64,000 nt of DNA from Candidatus Chryseobacterium colombiense (GTDB lineage: Bacteria > Bacteroidota > Bacteroidia > Flavobacteriales > Weeksellaceae): the NCBI GenBank assembly GCA_029203185.1, contig CP119310.1, positions 1,612,001-1,676,000 of the forward strand. The letters run 5' to 3'. The position numbers and the translations under genes were made by a program. Position 1 is the stretch's first letter; every line of letters begins with the position of its first letter. Under the pieces are notes generated by a model. It saw only the letters and a program-made list of their open reading frames with translations, had not been told where the DNA came from and searched no databases. Below, piece by piece: positions 44,531 through 53,839 of the stretch.

Positions 44531-47182
44531 CTATTGTATTTCAATGTTTTGTTTTAAAGGTAAATTTTTGGAAGAATTGCCCACAAAAATTCTATAGGTT
44601 CCTTTTTCTACAATCCAGTTCATTTTCTCATCTAAAAACTGTAATTCTTTCACAGGAACTTCAATGGAAACCTGTTTTGATTCTCCAGGTTTCAAATAGA
44701 TTTTCTGAAAACCTTTCAGCTCAATAATTGGCCTTGAAACCGAAGCCAGCAAATCTTTTACATACAACTGCACGACTTCACTTCCGGCTTTTGAGCCTGT
44801 ATTTTTTACATTGACTTTAGCAATGATGGTTTCGTTTTCAGAATATTTTGATTGACTTAACTGTAAATCGGAAATTTCGAAAGTGGTGTAACTTAATCCA
44901 AAACCGAACGGATACAACGGTTCGCCACTCAGATCATAATAATCATTTCCTCTTCCTGTCGGATGATGAGTATAAGTTAAAGGCAACTGTCCTTCTTCAA
45001 CAGGAAATGTTATCGGTAATTTCCCTGACGGATTTTCTGCTCCGAACAGCACTTTTGCGACGGCATTTCCTCCTTCTTCTCCGGGATACCAAACATCTAA
45101 AATTGCCCCGACTCTATCTTTCCAGTCTTTCGTTTTTATCGCCGAACCTCCAACCAAAACCACTGTAGTGGGTTTATTTAATTTTGAAACTTCCTGAATA
45201 AATTTTTCCTGATTTCCGGGAAGACTTAATGACGACCGATCCTGAAATTCACCTTCATGAATTCCTGCTGTAACGATGATGTAATCTGAATTTTGAGCTA
45301 ATTGTAATGCCTGATCAAAATCTTTCTGATAGTCATTCAAGCCATAATTCCAGATCAGTTCGATATTCGCTTCTCCCCTATTTTCATGAAATTCCACAGC
45401 GATATCGTACTTCTGACCTTTATTGAAGTCAATATCAACCATTTTTGTTGAATAACTCAGCTTTTCCCAGTTATCAATGATTATTTTTCCGTTTAAAAAT
45501 AATCTAAAACCATCATTTCCACGAAGACCTAATTGGTATTTTCCGGAATTGGGAGCTTCCAGTTTTCCCGTCCAACGAACGCTGTAATTATCTGGCTGCA
45601 ATTTTTCCGGATTTGGAGAATACAATGTCCACTTGAAATTCAATTGCTCATCTTGCTTTTCAAATACCGGATTTCCTTTTAAATCAGAATTGGAAAAATA
45701 AGTTCCTTTTAGTCCTTTTTGATTTTCTGAAGATAAAAATTCGGCAGGAACCGTTGCAAATTGTTTTAAATTCCAATCAATTCCTTTCGAATAGTTTACT
45801 TCTATATTTTTGTTTTTGACGAAATTTTTAATTCCATCCAAAATATTAATCTTTTTATTTCCAGGCCCTGAATAACCGCCTAATCTCGCATCAACAGCAT
45901 CAGTTCCAACGACTAATATTTTTTTATAATTTCCAGAAATTGGTAGCGTTTTATTATTATTCTGGAGCAAAACAAAAGATTCAACAGCTGCTTTTTCTGC
46001 CAAAGGTTTATGATCGATTTTTTTTAAATCGTCAATATCTTTATTAGAAACATAGGGATTTTCAAACAAACCCAGTTCGAATTTTGCTCTCAAAACTCTT
46101 GCCACCGCATCATCGATTCTTTCCTTTGAAATTCTTCCATCCAGAAACGGTGGAATAAATAATTTATAATGTTGATATTCTGTCTGGAAAATGACGTCAA
46201 GACCTGCATTAATTGCCTGTGCAGAGGCATCATCATAATCCTTAGTCGTAAAATGCAGCACATTAGCCCCACCAACTGCACTCGCATCACTAATGACAAA
46301 ACCTTTGAAATTCCATTCTTTTTTTAATTTCTCTGTCAATAACCAATGATTGGCCGTAGAAGGCCGGCCATCCAATAAATTATAAGAAGTCATCACCGAG
46401 CGGCTTTTTCCTTGTTGAAAAGCTTTTTGAAACGGAATTAAATGCGTTTCCTCTAAATACCTTTTGCTCCAATGAATCGGGTAAGAATCACGACCGCCTT
46501 CTCCAACATTAGCCAGAAAATGCTTCGGAGTCGTAATAATTCCCTGACTTTCAAAAGAACTAACAAAGTTCACACCCATCACGGAAGTTAAAAACGGATC
46601 TTCACCATACGTTTCCTCCGTTCTCCCCCATCTTACATCGCTTGCCAAATTTATAACCGGAGTCAAAACCTGGCGAATTCCTCTCAATTTTGTTTCTTTG
46701 GCAATTGCCTTGGAAACCTCTGTCATCAGTTCAGAATTGAATGTTGCTGACAAACCAATAGCTTGAGGAAAAGCAGTCGCCCCTTCACGCATCAATCCGT
46801 GCAAAGCTTCATCAAAAGGGATAATCGGGATTCCCAACCGGGATTCTTCCACGAAATATTTCTGAATAGCGTTTATTTTTTTTGCCAGTCTTTCCGCATC
46901 TTCATTCGCGTTGTATTTCAGCAATTGTCCGGCAACTCCGCCGCCTTGATTTCCTGCACTCACCTGTAAACCGAAAATTCCATGAGCATATTGAGCTTTC
47001 GGAACATGATCCAAATCTCCGGGAATCATAAAGCATTGCCAGAATTTTTCTTCGGGCGTCATGCGCTTCAGCAAATCCTGAATTCTGGTTTCAACAGGTT
47101 GTTTTGGATCTTTGTATAATGGTTTTTGAGCGGCAATAAATGTTGTGCTCAATAATGAAATTGCTATGATTTTAAAGCACAT
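44531..47182 (-). CDS. Secreted GH3 beta-glycosidase with PA14 domain
   Basis: An 883-residue exported enzyme (signal MCFKIIAISLLSTTFIAAQ). It has a GH3 N-terminal barrel with nucleophile Asp in 'GFVISDASAVGG', the 'KHFLANVGEGGRDSYP' and 'GEDPFLTS' substrate-site motifs, and a C-terminal alpha/beta domain. A PA14-type carbohydrate-binding insertion is seen ('GLKGTYFSNSDLKGNPVFEK', 'DGFRLFLNGKIIIDNW'), followed by a fibronectin-III-like end. It cleaves beta-linked terminal sugars outside the cell. It lies beside a GH29 fucosidase, so the two may release fucose and beta-linked residues from the same glycans. No SusC/D pair is adjacent. Confidence 0.92.
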   Translation of the reverse strand: MCFKIIAISLLSTTFIAAQKPLYKDPKQPVETRIQDLLKRMTPEEKFWQCFMIPGDLDHVPKAQYAHGIFGLQVSAGNQGGGVAGQLLKYNANEDAERLAKKINAIQKYFVEESRLGIPIIPFDEALHGLMREGATAFPQAIGLSATFNSELMTEVSKAIAKETKLRGIRQVLTPVINLASDVRWGRTEETYGEDPFLTSVMGVNFVSSFESQGIITTPKHFLANVGEGGRDSYPIHWSKRYLEETHLIPFQKAFQQGKSRSVMTSYNLLDGRPSTANHWLLTEKLKKEWNFKGFVISDASAVGGANVLHFTTKDYDDASAQAINAGLDVIFQTEYQHYKLFIPPFLDGRISKERIDDAVARVLRAKFELGLFENPYVSNKDIDDLKKIDHKPLAEKAAVESFVLLQNNNKTLPISGNYKKILVVGTDAVDARLGGYSGPGNKKINILDGIKNFVKNKNIEVNYSKGIDWNLKQFATVPAEFLSSENQKGLKGTYFSNSDLKGNPVFEKQDEQLNFKWTLYSPNPEKLQPDNYSVRWTGKLEAPNSGKYQLGLRGNDGFRLFLNGKIIIDNWEKLSYSTKMVDIDFNKGQKYDIAVEFHENRGEANIELIWNYGLNDYQKDFDQALQLAQNSDYIIVTAGIHEGEFQDRSSLSLPGNQEKFIQEVSKLNKPTTVVLVGGSAIKTKDWKDRVGAILDVWYPGEEGGNAVAKVLFGAENPSGKLPITFPVEEGQLPLTYTHHPTGRGNDYYDLSGEPLYPFGFGLSYTTFEISDLQLSQSKYSENETIIAKVNVKNTGSKAGSEVVQLYVKDLLASVSRPIIELKGFQKIYLKPGESKQVSIEVPVKELQFLDEKMNWIVEKGTYRIFVGNSSKNLPLKQNIEIQ

Positions 47183-47194
47183 AAAAATTTGATT

Positions 47195-47405
47195 TAATTA
47201 TTATTCTTTTGTCTTGAAACAAAAGAACCAAAAGTTCAAGACTTGGAACTCTCCGCTAAAAATTAAAATTTTATCCTAAAATTCCCAAAATTTGCGCGAA
47301 TTCAATATTTTTTCTTCGGTTCAATATTTGTGTCGCGCTTCAAACAATGGGAATTTCTTAACGGATTAAATTTTATTTTTTTTAACGCTCCGATTTCCTA
47401 TGTCA
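47195..47405. repeat. Probable dispersed non-coding element
   Basis: This gap between the two glycosidase genes has a distinctive mixed-composition sequence ('TCTTGAAACAAAAGAACCAA' and on to 'TCCTATGTCATT'). It resembles an element I remember between genes in Chryseobacterium. There is no promoter or coding signal. The claim of dispersal is memory-based and needs a genome comparison. Confidence 0.35.
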
Positions 47406-47435
47406 TTTTAATATAAAAGTAGTCCACAATTTTAA

Positions 47436-48878
47436 CTATTGTGTAATTTGAATTACAGTTGAATATTTTAACTGATTTCTTTCTTTTGGCAAATTAATTT
47501 CAATTGAATTCCCCGATTTTTTCCATTGAATTTTGTTCGATAATCCTAAAATTTTCAATGATTTAGGTTTAAAATTTTCAGGAATTGTAAAGTTTAACGT
47601 TGAGGGAGATTCATAATTTGTGTTTTCATCCAAATGAAAAATATTCACTGTTTTTCCGTCTTTGCTCTGAGTGTAATAAAAATTTCCATCGTGATAAGGA
47701 GCAACACTTCTGGTTGCAAAAACCGCAGACTGGTTCTTATCCATCCAAGCTGAAATTTCATTTAATCTTTCATACACTACGGCATCATAATCTCCGTTCG
47801 GTCCGGGAGCAATATTCATCAGGTAATTTCCTCCTCTTGAAATAATCTTCACCAACGTTTCAATGATTTTTTGAGATGGTTTATAATTGTCATTCGGAAC
47901 ATACGAAAATGAATTCCCCATCGTGATACAGCTTTCCCACGGAATTGAAAGTGGTTTTTCAGGAACAGCTTGTTCAGGTGTCACATAATTTTCCCATTTT
48001 CCGGGAACCGTGCGGTCTACAACAATAATTCCGGGCTGATTTTTACGAGCCATTGTTCCAATTTTATCCATGTCGATATCCTGTTCAACCTTGATTGTTC
48101 GCTGCCATTCAACATTGGGATCTATGGTATGGAATGGACGAACCCAGCCTCCGTCTAACCAAAGAATATCGATCTTACCATAGTTTGAAGTAATTTCATT
48201 CAGCTGATTAAAGGTGAAATTTTTGAAACTGCTCCATTTTTCAGGGTATTTTTTCGGATCATAATTCACATTTCGGTCTTTTGGAGGAAAATAGGACCAC
48301 CAATAATCGTCGGAATGCCAATCGGGTTTTGAGAAATAGGCCCCGATTTTGAAGCCGTCTTTACGGAATGTGTTGAAAATTTCCTTTGTTACATCTGCTT
48401 TCGGATTTTTGGAAAAAGGAGTTTTCGAAGAAGTTATTTTATAATCAGACTGTTGGGTACCAAACATTGCAAAACCATCGTGATGTTTTGTTGTGAACAC
48501 CACATATTTCATTCCCGCCTTTTTTACGGCATCTGCCCATTTTTGAGGATTGAATTGAGTCGGATTGAAAGTCGTCTGAAGATTTTCATAGTTTTTTACA
48601 TATTCGTAGTATGATTTTCCGTGTTCCGGTTTTCTCTGCGTCCATGATTCATCTTCCGGGCAAATGCTCCAGCTTTCGACAATTCCCCATTGGCTGTACG
48701 TTCCCCAATGCATGAAGAGTCCGAATTTTAAATCCTGCCAGTTTTCCAGATTCTGAACGACCAAAGGATCTGTCGGCTTTTGGTAGCCTTCGGAAACATT
48801 ATGAGCCTGTGAAAAAAAAGCTGATGAAAATAAAAGTGATAAGAAAAGGAGGGTTTTAGTTTTGGGTGTAATAAACAT
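47436..48878 (-). CDS. Secreted GH29 alpha-L-fucosidase
   Basis: A 480-residue exported enzyme (signal about 1-25). GH29 markers: 'LKFGLFMHWGTYSQWG' at the N-terminal barrel, 'KYVVFTTKHHDGFAMF', and the nucleophile Asp in 'KIDILWLDGGWV'. A C-terminal beta-sandwich follows ('YYTQSKDGKTVNIFHLDENT'). It hydrolyses terminal alpha-L-fucose. It is on the same strand as the downstream GH3 gene, separated by a 250-base gap, so joint regulation is plausible but not shown. Confidence 0.93.
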   Translation of the reverse strand: MFITPKTKTLLFLSLLFSSAFFSQAHNVSEGYQKPTDPLVVQNLENWQDLKFGLFMHWGTYSQWGIVESWSICPEDESWTQRKPEHGKSYYEYVKNYENLQTTFNPTQFNPQKWADAVKKAGMKYVVFTTKHHDGFAMFGTQQSDYKITSSKTPFSKNPKADVTKEIFNTFRKDGFKIGAYFSKPDWHSDDYWWSYFPPKDRNVNYDPKKYPEKWSSFKNFTFNQLNEITSNYGKIDILWLDGGWVRPFHTIDPNVEWQRTIKVEQDIDMDKIGTMARKNQPGIIVVDRTVPGKWENYVTPEQAVPEKPLSIPWESCITMGNSFSYVPNDNYKPSQKIIETLVKIISRGGNYLMNIAPGPNGDYDAVVYERLNEISAWMDKNQSAVFATRSVAPYHDGNFYYTQSKDGKTVNIFHLDENTNYESPSTLNFTIPENFKPKSLKILGLSNKIQWKKSGNSIEINLPKERNQLKYSTVIQITQ

Positions 48879-49012
48879 TGAGTTTTGTTTGTGCTAATTT
48901 AATCATCATTTACAAAACCACAAAGTTCATCAATGATTTAGGACATAAAGAAGTTTCGGTGTAAAAATAATTTAGATTTACTTATAAATTCATAAAACCG
49001 GCTTATCATCAT

Positions 49013-49905
49013 TTAAATTAAATTTTCAAATGCTTCCTCTATTTCAGAATAAATGAATTTAAATCCACTTTTCATTAATTTTCCGGGAGCGACATTTCTG
49101 CTTTTCAGTAATAATTCTGTTTCAGTCTTTAAAAACAGGGATGCTACTTCCAGTTGCCAGACAGGAGCATTTAGCCCGAATGGAATTTTCATTTCTTTTC
49201 TTAGTTTTTTCATGAATTCTTCGTTAGGCAATGGATTCGGAGCTGTTATATTAATCTTTCCTGAAATATTTTCATGATCGATTATAAATTCAACTGCCCT
49301 GCAAAAATCCTCAATATGAATCCAGCTTATGTATTGATTTCCTCTTCCTTGTTTTCCGCCCAATCCGAATTTTGTGAGCATTTTTAACTTTGGAAAAGCG
49401 CCTCCGTTATTCCCTAAAACAATCGAAGTTCTTAAAGCGACTTTTCACACATTTTCTGTTCTTACTTTAAAAAATTCTTTTTCCCAGCTTTTGCAGATGT
49501 TCATAGAAAAATCGTCACCAATAATTCCGTTTTCTTCTGTATTTAAATGAATTTCTGAATGAACATAAATGGTTGCCGAACTTGCATTTAACCAAATTTT
49601 AGGCTTATTGCCACATCCATCAATTGCCTGTTGAAGAACTTTTGTGCTTTCAATTCTTGAATCGTAAATTTCTTTTTTGTTCTTTTCCGTATATCGGCAA
49701 TCGACAGATTTTCCTGCGAGATTGATTAAAACATCAGAATTTTCGAGTGATTTTTTCCATTCACCCAAAGTTTTTCCATCCCATAAGATTTCATTTTTAC
49801 GTTTTGGATTTCGGGTTAAAATATAAACCTCATTTCCCTTTTCTGTAAAATATTTTTCGATATTTTTCCCAGGAAACCGGTTCCGGCTGCGATGATTATT
49901 TTCAT
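49013..49905 (-). pseudogene. Decayed TIGR01777-type NAD-dependent epimerase
   Basis: Remains of an extended SDR epimerase (TIGR01777/DUF1731), about 298 codons. The Rossmann start is intact (MKIIIAAGTGFLGK), but one base is missing in a run near 49863-49867, throwing it out of frame. Restoring it gives 'NIEKYFTEKGNEVYILTRNP' and 'GEWKKSLENSDVLINLAGKS'. Further on, an in-frame TGA at 49445-49447 falls between 'FKVRTENV' and 'KVALRTSIVLGNNGGAFPKL'. The C-terminal half (49013-49444) is otherwise clean and carries the family end 'SGFKFIYSEIEEAFENL'. Two independent lesions make it non-functional. It is the last gene of the GbsR-headed cluster. Confidence 0.9.
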
Positions 49906-49950
49906 TTGGTTGATAGGATTTAGTTGATGGTTGATAGATTTAAATATTGA

Positions 49951-49976
49951 GATGCTTCGACAGGCTCAGCATGACA
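49951..49976. repeat. Short dispersed repeat, copy 1
   Basis: GATGCTTCGACAGGCTCAGC followed by ATGACA. Related copies are at 50814-50840, 51367-51392 and 53915-53942, always in gaps of this gene cluster. Similar 'TTCGACaggCTCAGcATGACA' elements are common in flavobacterial genomes. Confidence 0.75.
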
Positions 49977-50036
49977 TTGTGATTATTAAATATCTTTTAT
50001 CTAAACTTATACTTTTTACCTGTCTTTTTTTACTTT

Positions 50037-50762
50037 TTACTTAATTCTTTTTACTTGGCTCTTAAGATACTTCTTGGTTTTCACTTCAATTTCAGAACCT
50101 TCTGCAAGCATGACAGAGATTGGCTTTTGATAATCTAATGATTCAAAATCGTTTCCGTAAATGGTTTTAAAATCTATTTCAAGCTTATAATTTTTAACCC
50201 AATAATAATCCCACTTCGGATGACAGACCTGATATTGTAAAGTTTTGCTTTCTTTTTTTGTAAAACCGTAATAATGTTCTGTTATAAATTCAAATTCAGA
50301 AGCGGTTTGCATTTTCAGAGGTTTGTTATCTGCTGTAATCACGATAGAATGCCAGATTTTATCTTTCCATGAGTATTTGATCAATAATTCATTGTTTTTT
50401 TGATGAATTGTATTGTTCATTGGCATGGTTTTATAGTTCTCTTTGTAAAATGAATTGGCAACAAAGCTTAAAGCAGGTTTTGGAACGATTTCTTTGATGA
50501 ATACCACTCCTCTTTTCCATTGGCTGCCTTCTTTTTTCCTGACATAAAATCTTAAATTCACTTCTTCAAAATTCCGGTGAAAAGGAATTGGAAGTCCTAG
50601 TAATTTTGTATTTAAAAACATAAATCCAACTAAGCTTATATAACATTTTCCCTGGTAGAAATCAAGTTCTGTATTTTCAGGAAGGTATCTTAATAAAATT
50701 TCAGGATTTATTTCGTAGTTGATGATGGCCAGTTTTCGCCATTCGGCTTTTAAGAAGTTCAT
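50037..50762 (-). CDS. DUF2071 (YqjF-like) protein
   Basis: A 241-residue cytoplasmic protein. It matches DUF2071/YqjF: 'WRKLAIINYEINPEILLRYL', 'LDFYQGKCYISLVGFMF', 'RNFEEVNLRFYVRKKEG', 'HYYGFTKKESKTLQYQVCHP'. The fold is acetoacetate-decarboxylase-like, without known activity. It is on the minus strand between the SRPBCC gene and the epimerase pseudogene; such genes recur together in Bacteroidota, suggesting a shared, still undefined pathway. Confidence 0.85.
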   Translation of the reverse strand: MNFLKAEWRKLAIINYEINPEILLRYLPENTELDFYQGKCYISLVGFMFLNTKLLGLPIPFHRNFEEVNLRFYVRKKEGSQWKRGVVFIKEIVPKPALSFVANSFYKENYKTMPMNNTIHQKNNELLIKYSWKDKIWHSIVITADNKPLKMQTASEFEFITEHYYGFTKKESKTLQYQVCHPKWDYYWVKNYKLEIDFKTIYGNDFESLDYQKPISVMLAEGSEIEVKTKKYLKSQVKRIK

Positions 50763-50813
50763 TGTTATTTTGGTTGATTGTTAATTATTGTTGGTTGATG
50801 TTTTTTAATGTTG

Positions 50814-50840
50814 AGACGCTTCCGCAGGCTTAGCATGACA
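50814..50840. repeat. Short dispersed repeat, copy 2
   Basis: Copy of the same family (AGACGCTTCCGCAGGCTTAG then CATGACA). It also shares the adjoining CTAATACTAACTGTTTT (50844-50860) with copy 3. Confidence 0.7.
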
Positions 50841-50893
50841 GTTCTAATACTAACTGTTTTCGACGCTCGCGTTCATCCTACTTTCTTAGTTCC

Positions 50894-51343
50894 TTATTTT
50901 TCTGCTGTTATTTTTATCAACCGATTTCGTTCTAAAAGAAATGTTTTCATGTAGTTTTTAAGATATATTGTGTTGAAGATTTTTCCGATGATTCCGAAAG
51001 GCGATTCGAATTCAAAAATATCTGTCATGACTGTGTTTTTACCTTCCTGGGTGAAAATATGCTGATGTTTCATTGATTTAAAAGCTCCTTTCTGCATCAC
51101 ATCTATGAAATGATGAGGTTTGTTCATACTCACAATTTTTGTGGTCAGTGTTTGATAAATTCCTAAATGTTTTGCTTTCCAGGTTACGGTTTCACCTTGT
51201 TCAATTAATCCTGAGGTTCGCCCTGCAATTGCTTTTTCATTGGTTTTGGAAGTTGATTTCTGATGTAAATCAATATTTCTAGATAAGTCGAACACTGTTT
51301 GAATATCTGCTTCGATTATTGTACTTAAATGGATTCTGGACAT
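50894..51343 (-). CDS. SRPBCC-family protein
   Basis: A 149-residue START/SRPBCC-type protein: 'HLSTIIEADIQTVFDLSRNI', 'TVTWKAKHLGIYQTLTTKIV', 'VMTDIFEFESPFGIIGKIFN', 'YLKNYMKTFLLERNRLIK'. Its shape forms a hydrophobic ligand pocket; the ligand is unknown. It closely resembles the 'cell division inhibitor'-like SRPBCC members that accompany TIGR01777 epimerases, which fits the neighbouring pseudogene. Confidence 0.85.
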   Translation of the reverse strand: MSRIHLSTIIEADIQTVFDLSRNIDLHQKSTSKTNEKAIAGRTSGLIEQGETVTWKAKHLGIYQTLTTKIVSMNKPHHFIDVMQKGAFKSMKHQHIFTQEGKNTVMTDIFEFESPFGIIGKIFNTIYLKNYMKTFLLERNRLIKITAEK

Positions 51344-51366
51344 TTTCTAAAATTTTGTTTAATAAA

Positions 51367-51392
51367 GATGCTTTGACAGGCTCAGCATGACA
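51367..51392. repeat. Short dispersed repeat, copy 3
   Basis: GATGCTTTGACAGGCTCAGC followed by ATGACA, followed by CTAATACTAACTGTTTT (51396-51412), which also follows copy 2. Confidence 0.75.
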
Positions 51393-51410
51393 ATGCTAAT
51401 ACTAACTGTT

Positions 51411-52223
51411 TTAGTGATTTAATAGGATTAAAATGATTGCCGTCGTTATTCTAAAAATAACCCATGAAAGAGTCGGAAGAAAGTTTATTTTTAAAATCCG
51501 ACACCTTCTTATATGCTCCAGAAACATGATGAATACTACAATGCCGAAGTAAATCATCGAAGAAACCGGATTTAGATTTAAAAATAAAGCTGGAATCAAG
51601 AGTAAAGTTCCGATCAGAGAAACTGTCATCATATTTCCCAGATAATTCCAGATTTTATCTTTCAAATAAGATGTTAAGAATAGAGTCTGCCAAAAGATTT
51701 GCCCAATGCAAACGATTAATTCTCTCCCAAAGTTCTGATGGAGACCTAATCCTAATTTTGTCGAAAATAAGCTTAAAATATAGCCTGAGAAAATCACGAC
51801 AAAAGCCATGTAAGCAAGTCTGTAATTCAAGTTAAAATCAGGAATACAGGCTTCTTCTGTCTGATCTTTTTTTGAAGGGATAATCTGTTTTCTGTTATAA
51901 GAAACAAAGGAATACAACTTTTTGAAAAACCAATAGAAAGGTTTAATTCTTGCTGTTTTTTCTAATACTGGAAATGAATTTCCAATGATTAACAATAAAC
52001 TATCTAACCCGTAAATTACTTTATTTCTTTGATGATCCACTAAAGCAATTTCGTTTTTTGCCCGGTTGAAATCAACCAGATTTTTATTCTTAAAACTCAG
52101 TTCTGTAAAGGCTTCTCTTCCGTTTTCATCCAACATTCCCGCTTTTATAAAACCTTTTGAATAGATATTGCACATCGGACATTCGTTGTCGTAGATGAGC
52201 GTGTGATTTTTAAGGGTTTTCAT
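51411..52223 (-). CDS. DCC-type thiol oxidoreductase with membrane C-terminus
   Basis: A 270-residue protein. The N-terminal ~110 residues are a DCC (DUF393) domain with the redox pair C15-PM-C18 in 'LIYDNECPMCNIYSKGF'. The C-terminal half has four or five membrane helices from about 140 onward. DCC domains carry out thiol-disulfide exchange. The fusion to a membrane bundle suggests it serves the membrane proteins encoded upstream. The ATG at 52223 overlaps the end of the next gene by four bases, so these genes are translationally coupled. Confidence 0.8.
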   Translation of the reverse strand: MKTLKNHTLIYDNECPMCNIYSKGFIKAGMLDENGREAFTELSFKNKNLVDFNRAKNEIALVDHQRNKVIYGLDSLLLIIGNSFPVLEKTARIKPFYWFFKKLYSFVSYNRKQIIPSKKDQTEEACIPDFNLNYRLAYMAFVVIFSGYILSLFSTKLGLGLHQNFGRELIVCIGQIFWQTLFLTSYLKDKIWNYLGNMMTVSLIGTLLLIPALFLNLNPVSSMIYFGIVVFIMFLEHIRRCRILKINFLPTLSWVIFRITTAIILILLNH

Positions 52224-52600
52224 TGTGTTTGTTTTTGAGATTCATAAGTTATATACGTATAAATAATATAGGAGATTGCCATAAGCGGACTGTAAAAGAA
52301 GGCCGAGAAAAGTATATAGAAAAATATTTCCCCAACTCTTGCAATTTGAATGTCATAGAAATAGATTAACCAAACAGGAATAATTAAAATTCCATATAAA
52401 ACATACATTAAATTTTTAGGATATCTTATTCCTAATCGAATTAAATAACTTAATAACTGAGCTCCTCCAACAACATGATAAAATAACAGAAAGTAATTTT
52501 CAAAAACCAAGTCATAATGTTTAATGATAAGCCATCCAATGATATATGCAATGAAAATTGTGAACTGAACATAGAAATCATATTTAAAGAATGTTTTCAT
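52220..52600 (-). CDS. Four-helix membrane protein, paralogue A
   Basis: A 126-residue protein with four hydrophobic helices. It starts MKTFFKYDFYVQFTIFIAYI and contains 'HVVGGAQLLSYLIRLGI' and 'FYSPLMAISYIIYTYITY'. It is clearly related to the neighbouring protein at 52584-52988 (same MKTF-x-x-DFY start, 'QLxSYLIR', 'FYSPxxAIxYxI'), so the pair arose by tandem duplication. It overlaps both neighbours by a few bases. No known family; the position in the GbsR cluster suggests a membrane-stress role. Confidence 0.75.
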   Translation of the reverse strand: MKTFFKYDFYVQFTIFIAYIIGWLIIKHYDLVFENYFLLFYHVVGGAQLLSYLIRLGIRYPKNLMYVLYGILIIPVWLIYFYDIQIARVGEIFFYILFSAFFYSPLMAISYIIYTYITYESQKQTQ

Positions 52601-52988
52601 GAGATTGATTTTTAGTTTGAAATTTAAACATTGTCTGATAACAATCTATGAGATAGAGAATCGCCAATACCGGACTGTAAAAAAGGGAAAGTATAGGAAT
52701 TATCATGAAAATTCCGGCAAGATCATCAAAACTTCCACTAATCACCAGCAAAATAAGTGATAGAAAAACAGGTAAGATAAGATAACCATATATTTTAAAG
52801 ATTAATGATTTTTTATAATTGTAGGAACATCTTATCAAATAGCTTACTAACTGTGAAATTCCTACACCGAAATAAAAAAGATAGATTAATTTTTCACTTC
52901 CTAACAAAAAGCTAATCAATACAATTATTGAAATAATAACAAAAATTGTTAATTGGAAGTAAAAATCGTTCTTGGCAAAAGTTTTCAT
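52584..52988 (-). CDS. Four-helix membrane protein, paralogue B
   Basis: A 134-residue protein, paralogue of 52220-52600, with four hydrophobic helices ('DFYFQLTIFVIISIIVLISF', 'VGISQLVSYLIRCSYNY', 'LFYSPVLAILYLIDC'). I chose the ATG at 52988 because its product starts MKTF like the paralogue; an ATG two codons upstream (52994) is also possible. It overlaps the next gene by 17 bases. Function unknown. Confidence 0.75.
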   Translation of the reverse strand: MKTFAKNDFYFQLTIFVIISIIVLISFLLGSEKLIYLFYFGVGISQLVSYLIRCSYNYKKSLIFKIYGYLILPVFLSLILLVISGSFDDLAGIFMIIPILSLFYSPVLAILYLIDCYQTMFKFQTKNQSHENIL

Positions 52989-53067
52989 GGTCATTAATTT
53001 TTAAAGGTTTAAAAAATCTCCTCTTGTTCGTTTATTCTGGATTTTAAAAGCGAAATACATCCAGATT

Positions 53068-53472
53068 TTAAATATCAGTGTTTTCATTTTTAATGATTTT
53101 ATCTTTATTCATTGCATGTTTACGACCTTTTAAGAAAAGCAGCAGGTTCAGAAGCATCATTATTCCAAGGTAAATGGAGAATCCGCCGATCTTTTTACTT
53201 AATGCGACCACCAGTCTTTCAACCGTTTCAATTTGGAAAAACTCAATGATACAAAGCGCAAAACCAATATTCAAAAGATAAAACCCGATTTTAAACAGTG
53301 AATTTGTTGCCATTGCAATATCTTCTTTTTGGTGGAAAATATCGATCATAAAAGTTTTGGAATTTTTAAACAAGAACTGAGACACAAAAACCGTCAACAT
53401 AATGACAATAGGCAAATAAATCATGTAAGCAGAAAAATTGTAGGTTGCTGTGGTTAAAACTGTTGCATTCAT
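53068..53472 (-). CDS. Four-helix membrane protein, paralogue C
   Basis: A 134-residue membrane protein: helices at about 15-35, 58-80, 92-115, with 'FKIGFYLLNIGFALCIIEFF' in the middle and a basic tail. It shares the pattern 'N-x-LF-x-x-G-x-YLLN-x-G' and a following 'K-x-G' segment with the protein at 53479-53823, so the two are distant paralogues. It lies six bases downstream of that gene. Function unknown; membership of the GbsR cluster is the only hint. Confidence 0.7.
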   Translation of the reverse strand: MNATVLTTATYNFSAYMIYLPIVIMLTVFVSQFLFKNSKTFMIDIFHQKEDIAMATNSLFKIGFYLLNIGFALCIIEFFQIETVERLVVALSKKIGGFSIYLGIMMLLNLLLFLKGRKHAMNKDKIIKNENTDI

Positions 53473-53478
53473 AGTATA

Positions 53479-53823
53479 TTATTTTATAGTTAAATTTTTT
53501 CTCAGAAAGTAAAGTGTAAAAATGTTCATATAATGTAAAAAGCAAAGAATCAAAGTGATATATCCTATTTTGATAGCAGTGACTGTCAGAACCTGTTCCA
53601 GGGAATTCACCTTGTCCCAATTACTCAGATTAATGGCGATATAACCGAGATTGATCAAATAATAACACCCTAAAAGTATTCTGTTGATTGTCAAACAAAG
53701 ATTAGCATCATGAATCAGATAATCCAAATAGTATTTCCCTGCATTATAACATCTTCTCCCAACATCAATCGTGATATATGAGCTTATGGAAAGGAAAAGT
53801 ATATATGAAATAATATTGAACAT
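53479..53823 (-). CDS. Four-helix membrane protein, paralogue D
   Basis: A 114-residue membrane protein ('IISYILFLSISSYITIDVGR', 'NRILLGCYYLINLGYIAINL', 'GYITLILCFLHYMNIFTLYF'), distantly related to 53068-53472. It is the first structural gene after the regulator. A TTTCAA-N6-TTGAAA dyad lies just upstream of its start (53840-53857), identical to one upstream of the regulator, so it is likely controlled by it. Confidence 0.7.
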   Translation of the reverse strand: MFNIISYILFLSISSYITIDVGRRCYNAGKYYLDYLIHDANLCLTINRILLGCYYLINLGYIAINLSNWDKVNSLEQVLTVTAIKIGYITLILCFLHYMNIFTLYFLRKNLTIK

Positions 53824-53839
53824 TTTGTAAATATTATAT

